A stretch of DNA of 53,577 bases from Pseudomonadota bacterium (lineage in GTDB: Bacteria; Pseudomonadota; Alphaproteobacteria; Rhizobiales; Pleomorphomonadaceae): the NCBI GenBank assembly GCA_018262505.1, contig JAGSYV010000050.1:1-53577 (forward strand), read 5' to 3'. A program made the position numbers and the translations under genes. A model generated the notes under the pieces. That model saw nothing but the letters and a program-made list of their open reading frames with translations. It was not told the origin of the DNA and did not search any database. This document shows positions 8,666 through 16,711 of this stretch, piece by piece. How positions within the stretch are numbered: the stretch's first letter is position 1; the number at the start of each line of letters is the position of its first letter.

Positions 8666-9082
8666 TCAGCCCTTCTTCAGAAGGTCGCGAATCTCAGCGA
8701 GGAGCGCGACATCGGCCGGTACTTCCGGCGGAGCCTCAACGACCGGCTGGTTCGGCCTCTGCATGCGGTTTATCGCCTTCACCACCAGGAACAGCACGAA
8801 GGCGATGATCAGGAAGTTGATGGCCAGCGTCACGAAGTTGCCGTAGGCAATCGTCGCACCGGCCTTACGCGCGGCGGCGAGATCCCCCACCACCGGGGGG
8901 CCCGAAAGCTGGACGTAGAGATTGGTGAAATCGATGCCGCCGGTGATAAACCCGATCACCGGCATCAAGAGGTCGGCGACGATCGAATTGACAAGCCCGC
9001 CGAAGGCTCCGCCGATGATCACGCCAATAGCGAGATCGACCATATTGCCACGCAGTGCGAATTCCTTGAATTCCTTGAGCAT
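8666..9082 (-). CDS. mscL: Large-conductance mechanosensitive channel MscL
   Basis: Pentameric inner-membrane channel that opens under membrane tension to vent solutes on osmotic downshock. The 138-aa protein opens [20 protein letters not shown], the family signature, with TM1 at about 15-45, a periplasmic loop, TM2 at about 80-103 ([12 protein letters not shown]) and a charged cytoplasmic helix ending [10 protein letters not shown]. Length and both helices are typical. It appears monocistronic. Confidence 0.97.
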   Translation of the reverse strand: MLKEFKEFALRGNMVDLAIGVIIGGAFGGLVNSIVADLLMPVIGFITGGIDFTNLYVQLSGPPVVGDLAAARKAGATIAYGNFVTLAINFLIIAFVLFLVVKAINRMQRPNQPVVEAPPEVPADVALLAEIRDLLKKG

Positions 9083-9218
9083 CTCTCAATCTCCCCTGCG
9101 GTGCTTAAGGTAAATGCGATCATGCCGCAGCCCTTGACGGGCTACCATGCCCCAAGCCGCCGAGGATTGCACTTTTCCGACAAAGCTGTGGATTTTGAGC
9201 GCTCCGGCAAGCGAAGCG

Positions 9219-9677
9219 CTAAATCGGTCCCTCGTCGCGCTGGCGCAATCGCTCGACCAGATCAAAGAAGTGGCGGAACATCCGGTCGCTGAGATCGAAA
9301 AACTCCTGGACGCGTCGCTCGTCGTCCTTGTCGAGAAGCGGCGCCCGCTCGCCTTTGGTCTGCGCTTCGAGCGCTGCGAGCCGCTTGTTGAGGCGCTCGT
9401 TCTCCGCCTCGAGTTCGGCGATGCGCTCCTCGTAAGCTTTACGATCTTCGGCGATCAGTTGACACGACCAGGCACCGTCGCGCGCGGCGCAGTGCGAGAC
9501 GTCGCCCGTACGACGATCGATCTTGAGATAGTCGCCAACGGCCGGCTGCAGACTGAAGCCGTTATCGGCCGAGGGTGACTGAGTTGGGGGCGTCTGAGTC
9601 GACGGCGTCTGGGCCGGGACGGCTGATGCGAAAACAAGAGTGCCGGACGCAAGAAGGGCTGCCAGGATCACGCGCAT
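9219..9677 (-). CDS. Exported coiled-coil protein of unknown function
   Basis: 152-aa protein with a clear signal peptide (about 1-22, ending SAVPAQ), a Thr/Pro/Ser-rich linker (about 23-37), a small block containing the Cys pair of SHCAARDGAWSCQL, then a charged coiled coil (about 75-110, YEERIAELEAENERLNKRL) and an acidic C-terminus. The two cysteines could form a disulfide in the periplasm. Similar small proteins occur as unnamed ORFs in rhizobia. I do not recognise a function. It has no obvious operon partner. Confidence 0.75.
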   Translation of the reverse strand: MRVILAALLASGTLVFASAVPAQTPSTQTPPTQSPSADNGFSLQPAVGDYLKIDRRTGDVSHCAARDGAWSCQLIAEDRKAYEERIAELEAENERLNKRLAALEAQTKGERAPLLDKDDERRVQEFFDLSDRMFRHFFDLVERLRQRDEGPI

Positions 9678-9837
9678 TGTGGGTCCTCCCGGTTGGTCTC
9701 TCGGCAGGAGAATACCCCATCACGCGCGGCAATGCGGCTGTTTTTTGTCTTTCGCCTCGGCGGCCCGCGAACCTCCGGCCGTGGCTTTGCTCTTCGCTAG
9801 CCGCATTTCGGGACTCTGTCTCAGAATACCGCTCAGC

Positions 9838-10368
9838 TCAGGGTCGGCGCGCGCCTGCTTCTTTCTCTTCCTTTTCCTTTAAAAGGCCACTCACCACCGC
9901 CGTGGTCCGGCGCAACTCCATCAAGGCCTGCTCTATTTCCTTTTTCTGCTTCTCCAGAATGGCAATCCGATCGTTGAAGCGGTCGAGCGCCACTTTGAGC
10001 TGAGCCACTTGGCCGTCGCGCAGATCATAAAGGTCGAGCATCCCCTTGATCTCGGTCAGCGAGAAGCCAACGCGCTTTCCCATCAGCACCAGTTTGAGAC
10101 GGGCACGATCTCGGCGGGAATAGAGACGGTTAAGCCCCTCTCGGCGTGGACTGACCAGTCCCTTGTCCTCATAAAAGCGCAGAGTGCGGAGTGTGACATC
10201 GAACTCGCGGGCAAGATCGCCGATGGAAAACAGCGATCCACGCGGATGCAGCCCGTCGTCGTCCTCAAGCTTGTCGGCAATGACGGCCCCGATTTGCGCC
10301 TCGGCGGCCGGCTCGTCGCTTTCGGTCACGCGCTGTTCCTCCAAGCAAGGCCGCTGGAACGGCTCCAC
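9838..10368 (-). CDS. MerR-family transcription regulator
   Basis: 176-aa regulator. The MerR winged helix covers about residues 46-115: FSIGDLAREFDVTLRTLRFY followed by EDKGLVSPRREGLNRLYS. A long C-terminal coiled-coil dimer helix carries no cysteine cluster, so metal sensing is unlikely. The type resembles alphaproteobacterial MerR proteins of fatty-acid degradation clusters, but no such genes are adjacent. The first 45 residues are acidic and poorly conserved in character, and a GTG start at VTESDEP is possible. It is divergent from the podJ-like gene across a 254-nt spacer in which I see no clear operator. Confidence 0.85.
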   Translation of the reverse strand: MEPFQRPCLEEQRVTESDEPAAEAQIGAVIADKLEDDDGLHPRGSLFSIGDLAREFDVTLRTLRFYEDKGLVSPRREGLNRLYSRRDRARLKLVLMGKRVGFSLTEIKGMLDLYDLRDGQVAQLKVALDRFNDRIAILEKQKKEIEQALMELRRTTAVVSGLLKEKEEKEAGARRP

Positions 10369-10622
10369 GGCCGATATAAGCCAAACTGCGCATAAGCTTC
10401 CCTTTACGTCAAGGGATGGGCGACATCAGGACGGACAGCGTTGTTTTTCGGTGCGTTTTGGTAAGGTTCCGTTCAGAGCGCTTAAAAAGTAGCAAAAACC
10501 GACCGCCTGATTAACCGGGTGTTTACCCTGTTTTTGCAAATTGCCCAGTGAATACATCCTGGCGGTGATCCGTCTCGGCGGCCATTGCCGCGAGGACGGC
10601 GTCGCGAACGGGGAGAACCATC

Positions 10623-13600
10623 ATGACGTCGCGTGCTACGTCTCGTTTGGGCGGCGGAATGGGCGGAGCGAGCCAGTACGACCGAGAGCCGGCCGGGTTC
10701 AGCAGCTATGGCTCAGGAAACGACCGGCCCGATGGTGATCCCGTCGATCGCATCCTCACGTCTCTCGACCGGCTCGGCGAACGCATCCGCACGCTATCGC
10801 CAACCGAAGAGCGGCGACCGGCCCGGCCGGCACCACGCGTTCCCGAGCCAGACGATCTGCAGCGGGCCATCGATCAGATTTCCCGCAAGCGCGAAGCCCT
10901 CGATCCAGGGCGGGGCCGCCGCCGCGACGAGGCCGATATCACCGAACTCGGCGCCCGCGTTCGCGCCCTTAGTCAGGAAATGGGAGCCGACCGCCGGCGG
11001 ATGCCGACGTTTGGCGACGGTCTTGGTACTGAAGTGGCCGATCTCCGGGCAGAGATCGAGCGGCTGGTCGAGGCGAGTTCCGGGCGGTCGCTGGAAAGCG
11101 CCTTCGATACGCTGGTGGCGCGACTCGATGACATCCGCACCTCCGTCGATAATCCGCGCATCGTCGGCGACCTCGTGCAACGCCTTGTCGAAATTCGCCG
11201 GCTGATCGCGACGCTGCCGTCGGGCGAACAGGTCGGTGTCATCACCACGCGCCTCGATCGCCTTGCCGAACGGCTCGACCAAGGGCTTGGCGACCAACGT
11301 GTGCTCGGCGACTTCGGCCGCAGCCTTTCGGATCTTGCCGCCGCCGTCGCGCAACTCGACAAGCGCGAGGTGATTACCGCTATCGAGCGTCGGCTCGACG
11401 ACGTCGCCGGCAGCATCCGCGCCATCGAGCGCGACATCGGCGACTTTTCACGCTGGCAAGAGGGCCTCGAACGCCAGAACGCCATGCTGTCGCAGGTGGC
11501 GCAGCGCTCCGAACAGCTCCCGCGCTTTGCCCACGAAATGGAACGACAGTCGGCCTCCATAGAACGCATTGCCCGATCGACCGACGGCCTGCCGCGCCTT
11601 GCCGAGGAAATCGACGGCCTGCGCCTCTCTCTCGATCGTCCCGGCGTAGCACTCGATGCCGCCGCCATCAGAGCGCTCGACGAGCGTTTCGCCGAACTCG
11701 GTCGTTCCCTGGAAGCGCAGCTCCGGCCAGCGGCCAGCGCCTTGCCGGCCGATCTTTCCGCGGCCCTGTCGCGCATCGAGGCCAAACTAGCCGAGCCGGC
11801 ACCGAACGGCCGTATTTCGGAAATTGAAGATCGCATCGCCGTTCTGACGCGATCGGTCGCCGACATCGATTTTGCCACCGGCAAGGATGTCACCGCTCTC
11901 GAACACGCCGTCGAACGCCTACGAGAGGACGCGCTCGCCGCAGCTGGCCGACCCGACGCCGGTCTTGCCGCCGATGTACGGACACTGGTGGAGCGGATCG
12001 AACGGCTGGATGCGCCGTCGATCAGTACCGCCGCCTTCGATCGGCTGGAAAGCCGGATCGCCGACATTGCCAGCCGCCTCGAAACCCGGCCGAACGAAAT
12101 CGCGGCGCTGGCCGACGCGCTGGAGCGGCTTGACTCCACCATGTCGAGCTCGCTGTCGGTCGAGGCCATTGCCGACCGCGTAGCGGCTGCTGCCGGCCGC
12201 CATGGCGACGAGGCCCCTGCCCGCCTCGCCAACGTCGAAGCCGGCATCAACCGGCTTGGCGAAGACCTCCGAGCCGATGCCGAACGCGATCGCGGCCTGC
12301 TGCTGGCCATCGGACAAACGGTGGAGCGTCTCGCCCAACGTGAAGTCGGAGGGGACGAACCGCACGTTGAGGCCGAGCCTAAGGCACCACACCCCACCAA
12401 AGACAATTGGGAAGAGATCCAGCAGGCGCTGACCCGGCGGATGCCCCCCATCACTGAGGCCGAAGAAGAAGATCTGCCACGCATCTTTGGCCGGAAGTCG
12501 GCGCCTGCGCCTCGCGTCGAGCCGTCGCTCGGCAAACCGGAGCAAGCCAAGGCGGACGAGCCGGCGTTGCCGCCGGGCTTCGATGTCAACAAGCCGCTCG
12601 AACCCGGATCGGGCAAACCACGTTTGCCGAAAGCGACACCGGCAACCGACCGAACCGCCACACCCGACGCGGCCCGTGCGCCGACAAAAGCCGACTTCAT
12701 CGCCGCGGCCCGTCGGGCTGCCCAGGCGGCTGGTAGCGGCATGCCTGGCGAGACCGGTAAGGTTGAAGCTCCTGCTGGCGAAAAGCCGCGCTTCGCCCTG
12801 CCGAAGTTCAGTTTCAACTTGCGCAAGGCGGCCATGGTTGCCGCCGTGGTGCTGATCGCGCTTGGCCTCGTCAAGATCGCCAATGACACGCTGCATCGCT
12901 TGTCGGCCTCTGGCAACGCGCCGGCCGCCGCGGTTTCCTCGTCGGAGCCAACCGCGCCTGCCGTTGCGTCTTCGGAAGCCACGGCAACCGGGATGCCCGC
13001 CCCCATAGCGCCGGTCAGTCAGGCGCCGGCCGCCGAACCGCCCGTCGCGTCGGCGCCGGCCAGCGACGTTGCACCGTCGTCCAAGCCGCCGGCAGCCGCG
13101 GAAATTCCGCCCGTTCCGCAAGCGCTGATGCCGAGCGACGGCTTCTCGCAGACGCCGCCCGCATTACCGACCAATGGTTTCGCGCCGGTTCCGGCGGTCA
13201 CCTCGCCGCCTCCCACGTCTCCTGAAGCTGCCACCGAAGCGCCGGCCACTCCGCTGGCCAACGCCGCGCCGACATTGCCGGAAGCCATCGGACCCAAGGC
13301 GCTACGTGATGCGGCGGTCGGTGGAGACCCGTTGGCTGCCGTTGAAGTGGCCTCCCGCTACGCTGACGGTCGCGGCGTGCCGCAAGACTTTGCCGCCGCC
13401 ATCGTCTGGTACAGCCGTGCCGCCGAGGCAGGCCTTGCCCCGGCCCAGTACAGGCTTGGCAGCCTTTACGAAAAGGGCACCGGCACGGCGCGTAACGCCA
13501 AGACCGCCGCCGAGTGGTATGCCAAAGCCGCCGCCCTCGGCAATGCCAAGGCCATGCACAACCTCGCGGTCATCAATGCCGAAGGCAGCCTCGGCGCGCC

Positions 13601-14126
13601 GGATTATGCCATGGCGGCCAAGTGGTTCCAGGAAGCCGCCGAACGCGGCATCCGCGACAGCCAGTTCAACCTCGGCATTCTCTACGCCCGAGGCCTCGGT
13701 GTGCCGCGCGACCTCGCGACCTCCTACAAGTGGTTTGCGCTGGCCGCCACCGCCGGCGATACCGACAGCGCCAAGAAGCGTGACGACATCGCCCAGGTCC
13801 TGTCCAAGGAAGACCTTGCCCGCGCCCGACTCGCCGTCGAGACGTGGGTGCCCAAACCCCTTGATCCCAAGGTCGAGGAAGTACCACCGGCCGATCCGGC
13901 CTGGACGGCAGCGCCTGAGCATACGGCGTCGGTCGATACTACCAGGACGATTGCGCGCACCCAGGCCGTCCTGTCGAGCCTCGGCTTCGACGCCGGCCCG
14001 CCCGATGGCAAAATGGGTCGCAAAACGCGGGACGCCATCGCCGCCTTCCAGACCTCCAAGGGGCTGCCAGCCACCGGCGAGATCGACAAGGCACTGGTCG
14101 AGACGCTTGGCATGCCGACCATCTGA
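10623..14126 (+). CDS. podJ: PodJ-like polar localisation protein with Sel1 repeats and peptidoglycan-binding domain
   Basis: A 1167-aa bitopic membrane protein. Residues about 30-600 are long charged coiled coils rich in ERL/DDI-type heptads; 600-730 is a Pro/Ala-rich linker; one transmembrane helix lies at about 736-753; then a Pro/Ser/Ala spacer, three to four Sel1 repeats (about 900-1050, as in ASRYADGRGVPQDFAAAIVW) and a C-terminal PG_binding_1 domain (about 1108-1166, QAVLSSLGFDAGPPDGKMG). This order matches PodJ of Caulobacter and Agrobacterium, which organises a cell pole. The N-terminus should be cytoplasmic and the Sel1/PG part periplasmic. Start ATG 10623 has GGGGAG upstream. A strong terminator follows. 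The name is by architecture. Confidence 0.8.
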   Translation: MTSRATSRLGGGMGGASQYDREPAGFSSYGSGNDRPDGDPVDRILTSLDRLGERIRTLSPTEERRPARPAPRVPEPDDLQRAIDQISRKREALDPGRGRRRDEADITELGARVRALSQEMGADRRRMPTFGDGLGTEVADLRAEIERLVEASSGRSLESAFDTLVARLDDIRTSVDNPRIVGDLVQRLVEIRRLIATLPSGEQVGVITTRLDRLAERLDQGLGDQRVLGDFGRSLSDLAAAVAQLDKREVITAIERRLDDVAGSIRAIERDIGDFSRWQEGLERQNAMLSQVAQRSEQLPRFAHEMERQSASIERIARSTDGLPRLAEEIDGLRLSLDRPGVALDAAAIRALDERFAELGRSLEAQLRPAASALPADLSAALSRIEAKLAEPAPNGRISEIEDRIAVLTRSVADIDFATGKDVTALEHAVERLREDALAAAGRPDAGLAADVRTLVERIERLDAPSISTAAFDRLESRIADIASRLETRPNEIAALADALERLDSTMSSSLSVEAIADRVAAAAGRHGDEAPARLANVEAGINRLGEDLRADAERDRGLLLAIGQTVERLAQREVGGDEPHVEAEPKAPHPTKDNWEEIQQALTRRMPPITEAEEEDLPRIFGRKSAPAPRVEPSLGKPEQAKADEPALPPGFDVNKPLEPGSGKPRLPKATPATDRTATPDAARAPTKADFIAAARRAAQAAGSGMPGETGKVEAPAGEKPRFALPKFSFNLRKAAMVAAVVLIALGLVKIANDTLHRLSASGNAPAAAVSSSEPTAPAVASSEATATGMPAPIAPVSQAPAAEPPVASAPASDVAPSSKPPAAAEIPPVPQALMPSDGFSQTPPALPTNGFAPVPAVTSPPPTSPEAATEAPATPLANAAPTLPEAIGPKALRDAAVGGDPLAAVEVASRYADGRGVPQDFAAAIVWYSRAAEAGLAPAQYRLGSLYEKGTGTARNAKTAAEWYAKAAALGNAKAMHNLAVINAEGSLGAPDYAMAAKWFQEAAERGIRDSQFNLGILYARGLGVPRDLATSYKWFALAATAGDTDSAKKRDDIAQVLSKEDLARARLAVETWVPKPLDPKVEEVPPADPAWTAAPEHTASVDTTRTIARTQAVLSSLGFDAGPPDGKMGRKTRDAIAAFQTSKGLPATGEIDKALVETLGMPTI

Positions 14127-14145
14127 TCGGCCTTCAAGGTCTCCC

Positions 14146-14180
14146 GCCCCCGGCGCCACCGCTCCGGGGGCTTTCTTTTT
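14146..14180 (+). terminator. Rho-independent terminator after podJ-like gene
   Basis: GCCCCCGG and CCGGGGGC pair perfectly across a 10-nt loop and are followed by TTTCTTTTT, 20 nt past the stop codon. Confidence 0.9.
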
Positions 14181-14295
14181 GCCGTGGATGCGTTTTTTTG
14201 CCGGAAAGCCATGACAAAGGGTTGTTTCGTTGCACTTTCTCAAGGGGTTGCAAGCTAATACTGCTCGCCTGATGCCTTTGAACGGATGACAGGTC

Positions 14296-15219
14296 GTGGA
14301 TCTCTACCTGCCGATCGCCGAAATGCCGATGAACGTCTTCCTGCTGCTCGGGATGGGCGCCGCCGTCGGCTTCTTGTCCGGCATGTTCGGCGTGGGCGGC
14401 GGTTTCCTGTTGACGCCGCTCCTGATCTTCTCCGGCATATCGCCGGCCGTCGCCGTCGCCTCGGTATCCTCGCAGATCGTTGCCAACTCGGCCTCGGGCG
14501 TCCTCGCCTACCTGCGCAAGAAGACGGTGGATCTGAAGCTTGGGCTCTATCTCACGCTCTCGGGCATCATCGGCTCGGCGATCGGTGTCTGGGTCTACGG
14601 GGCGCTGCGCGGCGTCGGTCAGCTCGACGTGGTCATCGCTCTCTGTTACGTCGCCTTCCTCGGCACCATCGGCATGTTGATGGCGGTGGAAGCGGTGCGG
14701 GCGATCATCGCCAAGCAACGCGGCACGCCACTGCCGGTACGCCGACCGGGCCAGCACAGCTGGATCGCCGGTCTGCCGCTCCGGGTTCGCTTCCATCGCT
14801 CGCGACTTTACATCTCGGCGCTGCCGGTCATTACGCTCGGCGCGGCCATCGGCTTCCTTGGCGCGTTGCTCGGCATCGGCGGCGGCTTCATCATGGTGCC
14901 GGCCCTCATCTATCTGCTGCGGGTGCCCACCACCATCGTCATCGGCACGACGCTGCTGCAGACGCTGGGCACCATGGCCTTCACCACCTTCATGCAGTCG
15001 GCCACCAACCAGACGGTGGACGTCATCCTGGGTCTCGCCCTGATGGTCGGCGGTGTGGTCGGTGCGCAGTTCGGCGCCCGCGCCGGCCAGTCGCTGCGCG
15101 GCGAGACGCTGCGCCTGCTGCTCGGTCTTCTGGTGCTGGCGGTCGGTCTCAGGTTTGCCGTCGATCTGGTGGCAAAGCCAGAGGAACTCTATTCGATCAG
15201 CCGAATGGGAGGAAGCTGA
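14296..15219 (+). CDS. TauE/SafE (TSUP) family permease
   Basis: Integral membrane protein of 307 aa in the sulfite exporter TauE/SafE family, which moves small organosulfur or carboxylate anions. The internal duplication is clear: GMFGVGGGFLLTP near residue 30 and GALLGIGGGFIMVP near residue 195, each followed by helices. About eight membrane segments. The start is uncertain: GTG 14296 gives the full first helix, but ATG 14320 or 14329 are possible. It ends one base before the next gene, an exported membrane protein that often accompanies it in alphaproteobacteria, so the two likely form one transport unit. Substrate unknown. Confidence 0.88.
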   Translation: MDLYLPIAEMPMNVFLLLGMGAAVGFLSGMFGVGGGFLLTPLLIFSGISPAVAVASVSSQIVANSASGVLAYLRKKTVDLKLGLYLTLSGIIGSAIGVWVYGALRGVGQLDVVIALCYVAFLGTIGMLMAVEAVRAIIAKQRGTPLPVRRPGQHSWIAGLPLRVRFHRSRLYISALPVITLGAAIGFLGALLGIGGGFIMVPALIYLLRVPTTIVIGTTLLQTLGTMAFTTFMQSATNQTVDVILGLALMVGGVVGAQFGARAGQSLRGETLRLLLGLLVLAVGLRFAVDLVAKPEELYSISRMGGS

Positions 15220-15220
15220 C

Positions 15221-15982
15221 ATGATTGCCCGCTCCCTCCTCGCCGCCATCCTTGTCCTCGCCCCCTCGCTTCTACGCGCCGAGACGCTGGTGACGGCGCT
15301 GTCGACCGAGCGCGTTTCCATCGAATCCAACTTCACCGGTTCGGGCGTCGTCATCTTCGGCACCGTCGAGCGCGATCAGCAGACCGTCGCCCGGGGGGCG
15401 CCCTATGAGGTGGTGGTGACGCTGACCGGTCCGCTGCGCCCGATGGTTGCCCGGCGCAAGGAACGCGTCGCTGGCATCTGGATCAACCGGACATCCAGCG
15501 AGCTGCCGCGCGTGCCGTCCTTCCTCGCCATCGCCACCACGGCGCCGATGGCCGATGTCGCGGGAAATCCCGTGCGGGCCCGGCAGGGCCTCGGGTTCGA
15601 CATGCTGCCGACGCGTGGTCTGCCGGACGCACTGCCGCCTATTCGTACCGAATTCGATGGCGCCTTTTTCCGTTTGATGCAGAAGGAGGGCCTGTTCAGC
15701 CTCAACGAAGGCGGCGTCGAGTTCCTGTCGCCGCAGCTGTTCCGGGCGCCGATCGCGCTGCCATCCAATGTGCCGATCGGCTGGTACACGGCCACCGTCT
15801 ACCTGTTCTCCGGCGGTGCGTTGCTCGCCAAGACGACACAGGATTTTTCCATCTTGAAGGGTGGCTTCGAGCAGGCGATCACCAACCTCGCCCATCGGCA
15901 GCCCGCCCTTTACGGTCTCGCCACGGTGGTCGTGGCCTGTTTCACCGGTTGGCTAGCCGGCGTGGCATTCCGCAGAGATTGA
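15221..15982 (+). CDS. Alph_Pro_TM (TIGR02186-like) membrane protein
   Basis: 253-aa protein with an N-terminal signal peptide (about 1-20, ending LLRAE), a large periplasmic part with beta-rich sequence and the conserved-looking blocks ERVSIESNFTGSGVVIFG and GLFSLNEGGVEFL, and one C-terminal transmembrane helix (about 230-250). This is the layout of the alphaproteobacterial TIGR02186/PF09608 family, whose function is unknown. It begins 1 nt after the TauE/SafE permease stop. A role as periplasmic partner of that permease is inferred from coupling only. Confidence 0.82.
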   Translation: MIARSLLAAILVLAPSLLRAETLVTALSTERVSIESNFTGSGVVIFGTVERDQQTVARGAPYEVVVTLTGPLRPMVARRKERVAGIWINRTSSELPRVPSFLAIATTAPMADVAGNPVRARQGLGFDMLPTRGLPDALPPIRTEFDGAFFRLMQKEGLFSLNEGGVEFLSPQLFRAPIALPSNVPIGWYTATVYLFSGGALLAKTTQDFSILKGGFEQAITNLAHRQPALYGLATVVVACFTGWLAGVAFRRD

Positions 15983-15988
15983 ATGGGC

Positions 15989-16711
15989 TCAGTCCGGCAA
16001 GAATTCCGCCGAGCGGACCGGATAAACACGACCGTCCGACAGCATCCATGCAATGAGGCGCGACCGCTCGAACAGGCCCTTGAAGGCCGCATCCATGACG
16101 TTGAGCCCGCCCGTGTAGGCGCCGAAAGCCGGCAACAGACACCGGCTGCCGTCTGAGACGAAGGCGCGTCGCCGGACCGAGCGGGTCCGTCCAACCTTGG
16201 CGGCCGGATGCAGGTGGCCGGCGACCTCGCCGACGGCACGGCCGGCGCGCGGTTCGTGGCGGAAAACAAGCGGCCCGACGGCCATCTCGGCGACTGGCGT
16301 GCCGCCGAGGCCAGCCGGTGGCAGCGGGTCGTGATTGCCCGCTACCCAGGTCCAGTCGGCCGAGCCGACCAGCGCCGCAAGGTTCTCAAGGTCGGCGGGG
16401 GCAAGACGCCCCTCGGCACCGCCGTCGTGAAAACTATCGCCGAGGGCGATGACACGTTCGGGCCGGAGACGGCCGATCGCCTCGGTCAGCGCCCTGAGCG
16501 TCGCACGCGTGTCATAGGGCGGCACGAAGCGGCCGCGCGCGCCATGCGAGGAACCTTTTTCGAGGTGCAGGTCGGCAACGACCAGCAATCGTTCCTCCGG
16601 CCAATGCAGCACACCCGAAGCATCGAAGCGCACCGCTGCGCCATTGAGGTTCACGAGGCCGCCTGTGGTCAGCACGTCGTCGTCTCCTTGTCCCGCCCTC
16701 AGCGCCGTCAC
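15989..16711 (-). CDS. pdeM: Ligase-associated DNA repair endonuclease PdeM
   Basis: Metallophosphoesterase of the ligase-associated DNA damage set, 240 aa. Calcineurin-type metal motifs are in order: VADLHLEKGSS (DxH), ALGDSFHDGG (GDxxHD), VAGNHDPLP (GNHD) and VAGHLHPAAKV (GHxH). It starts at GTG 16709-16711, overlapping the helicase stop by 4 nt (GTGA), so the two are translationally coupled. Normal partners are a DEXH helicase, an exonuclease and an ATP-dependent ligase; only the helicase, which is broken here, is in the window. Confidence 0.9.
   Translation of the reverse strand: MTALRAGQGDDDVLTTGGLVNLNGAAVRFDASGVLHWPEERLLVVADLHLEKGSSHGARGRFVPPYDTRATLRALTEAIGRLRPERVIALGDSFHDGGAEGRLAPADLENLAALVGSADWTWVAGNHDPLPPAGLGGTPVAEMAVGPLVFRHEPRAGRAVGEVAGHLHPAAKVGRTRSVRRRAFVSDGSRCLLPAFGAYTGGLNVMDAAFKGLFERSRLIAWMLSDGRVYPVRSAEFLPD

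Noticed and set aside
10973-13006. A 677-codon open frame on the minus strand
   Set aside because: It lies wholly inside the podJ-like gene, has low-complexity Ser/Arg/Ala composition and no domain; a GC-rich mirror frame.
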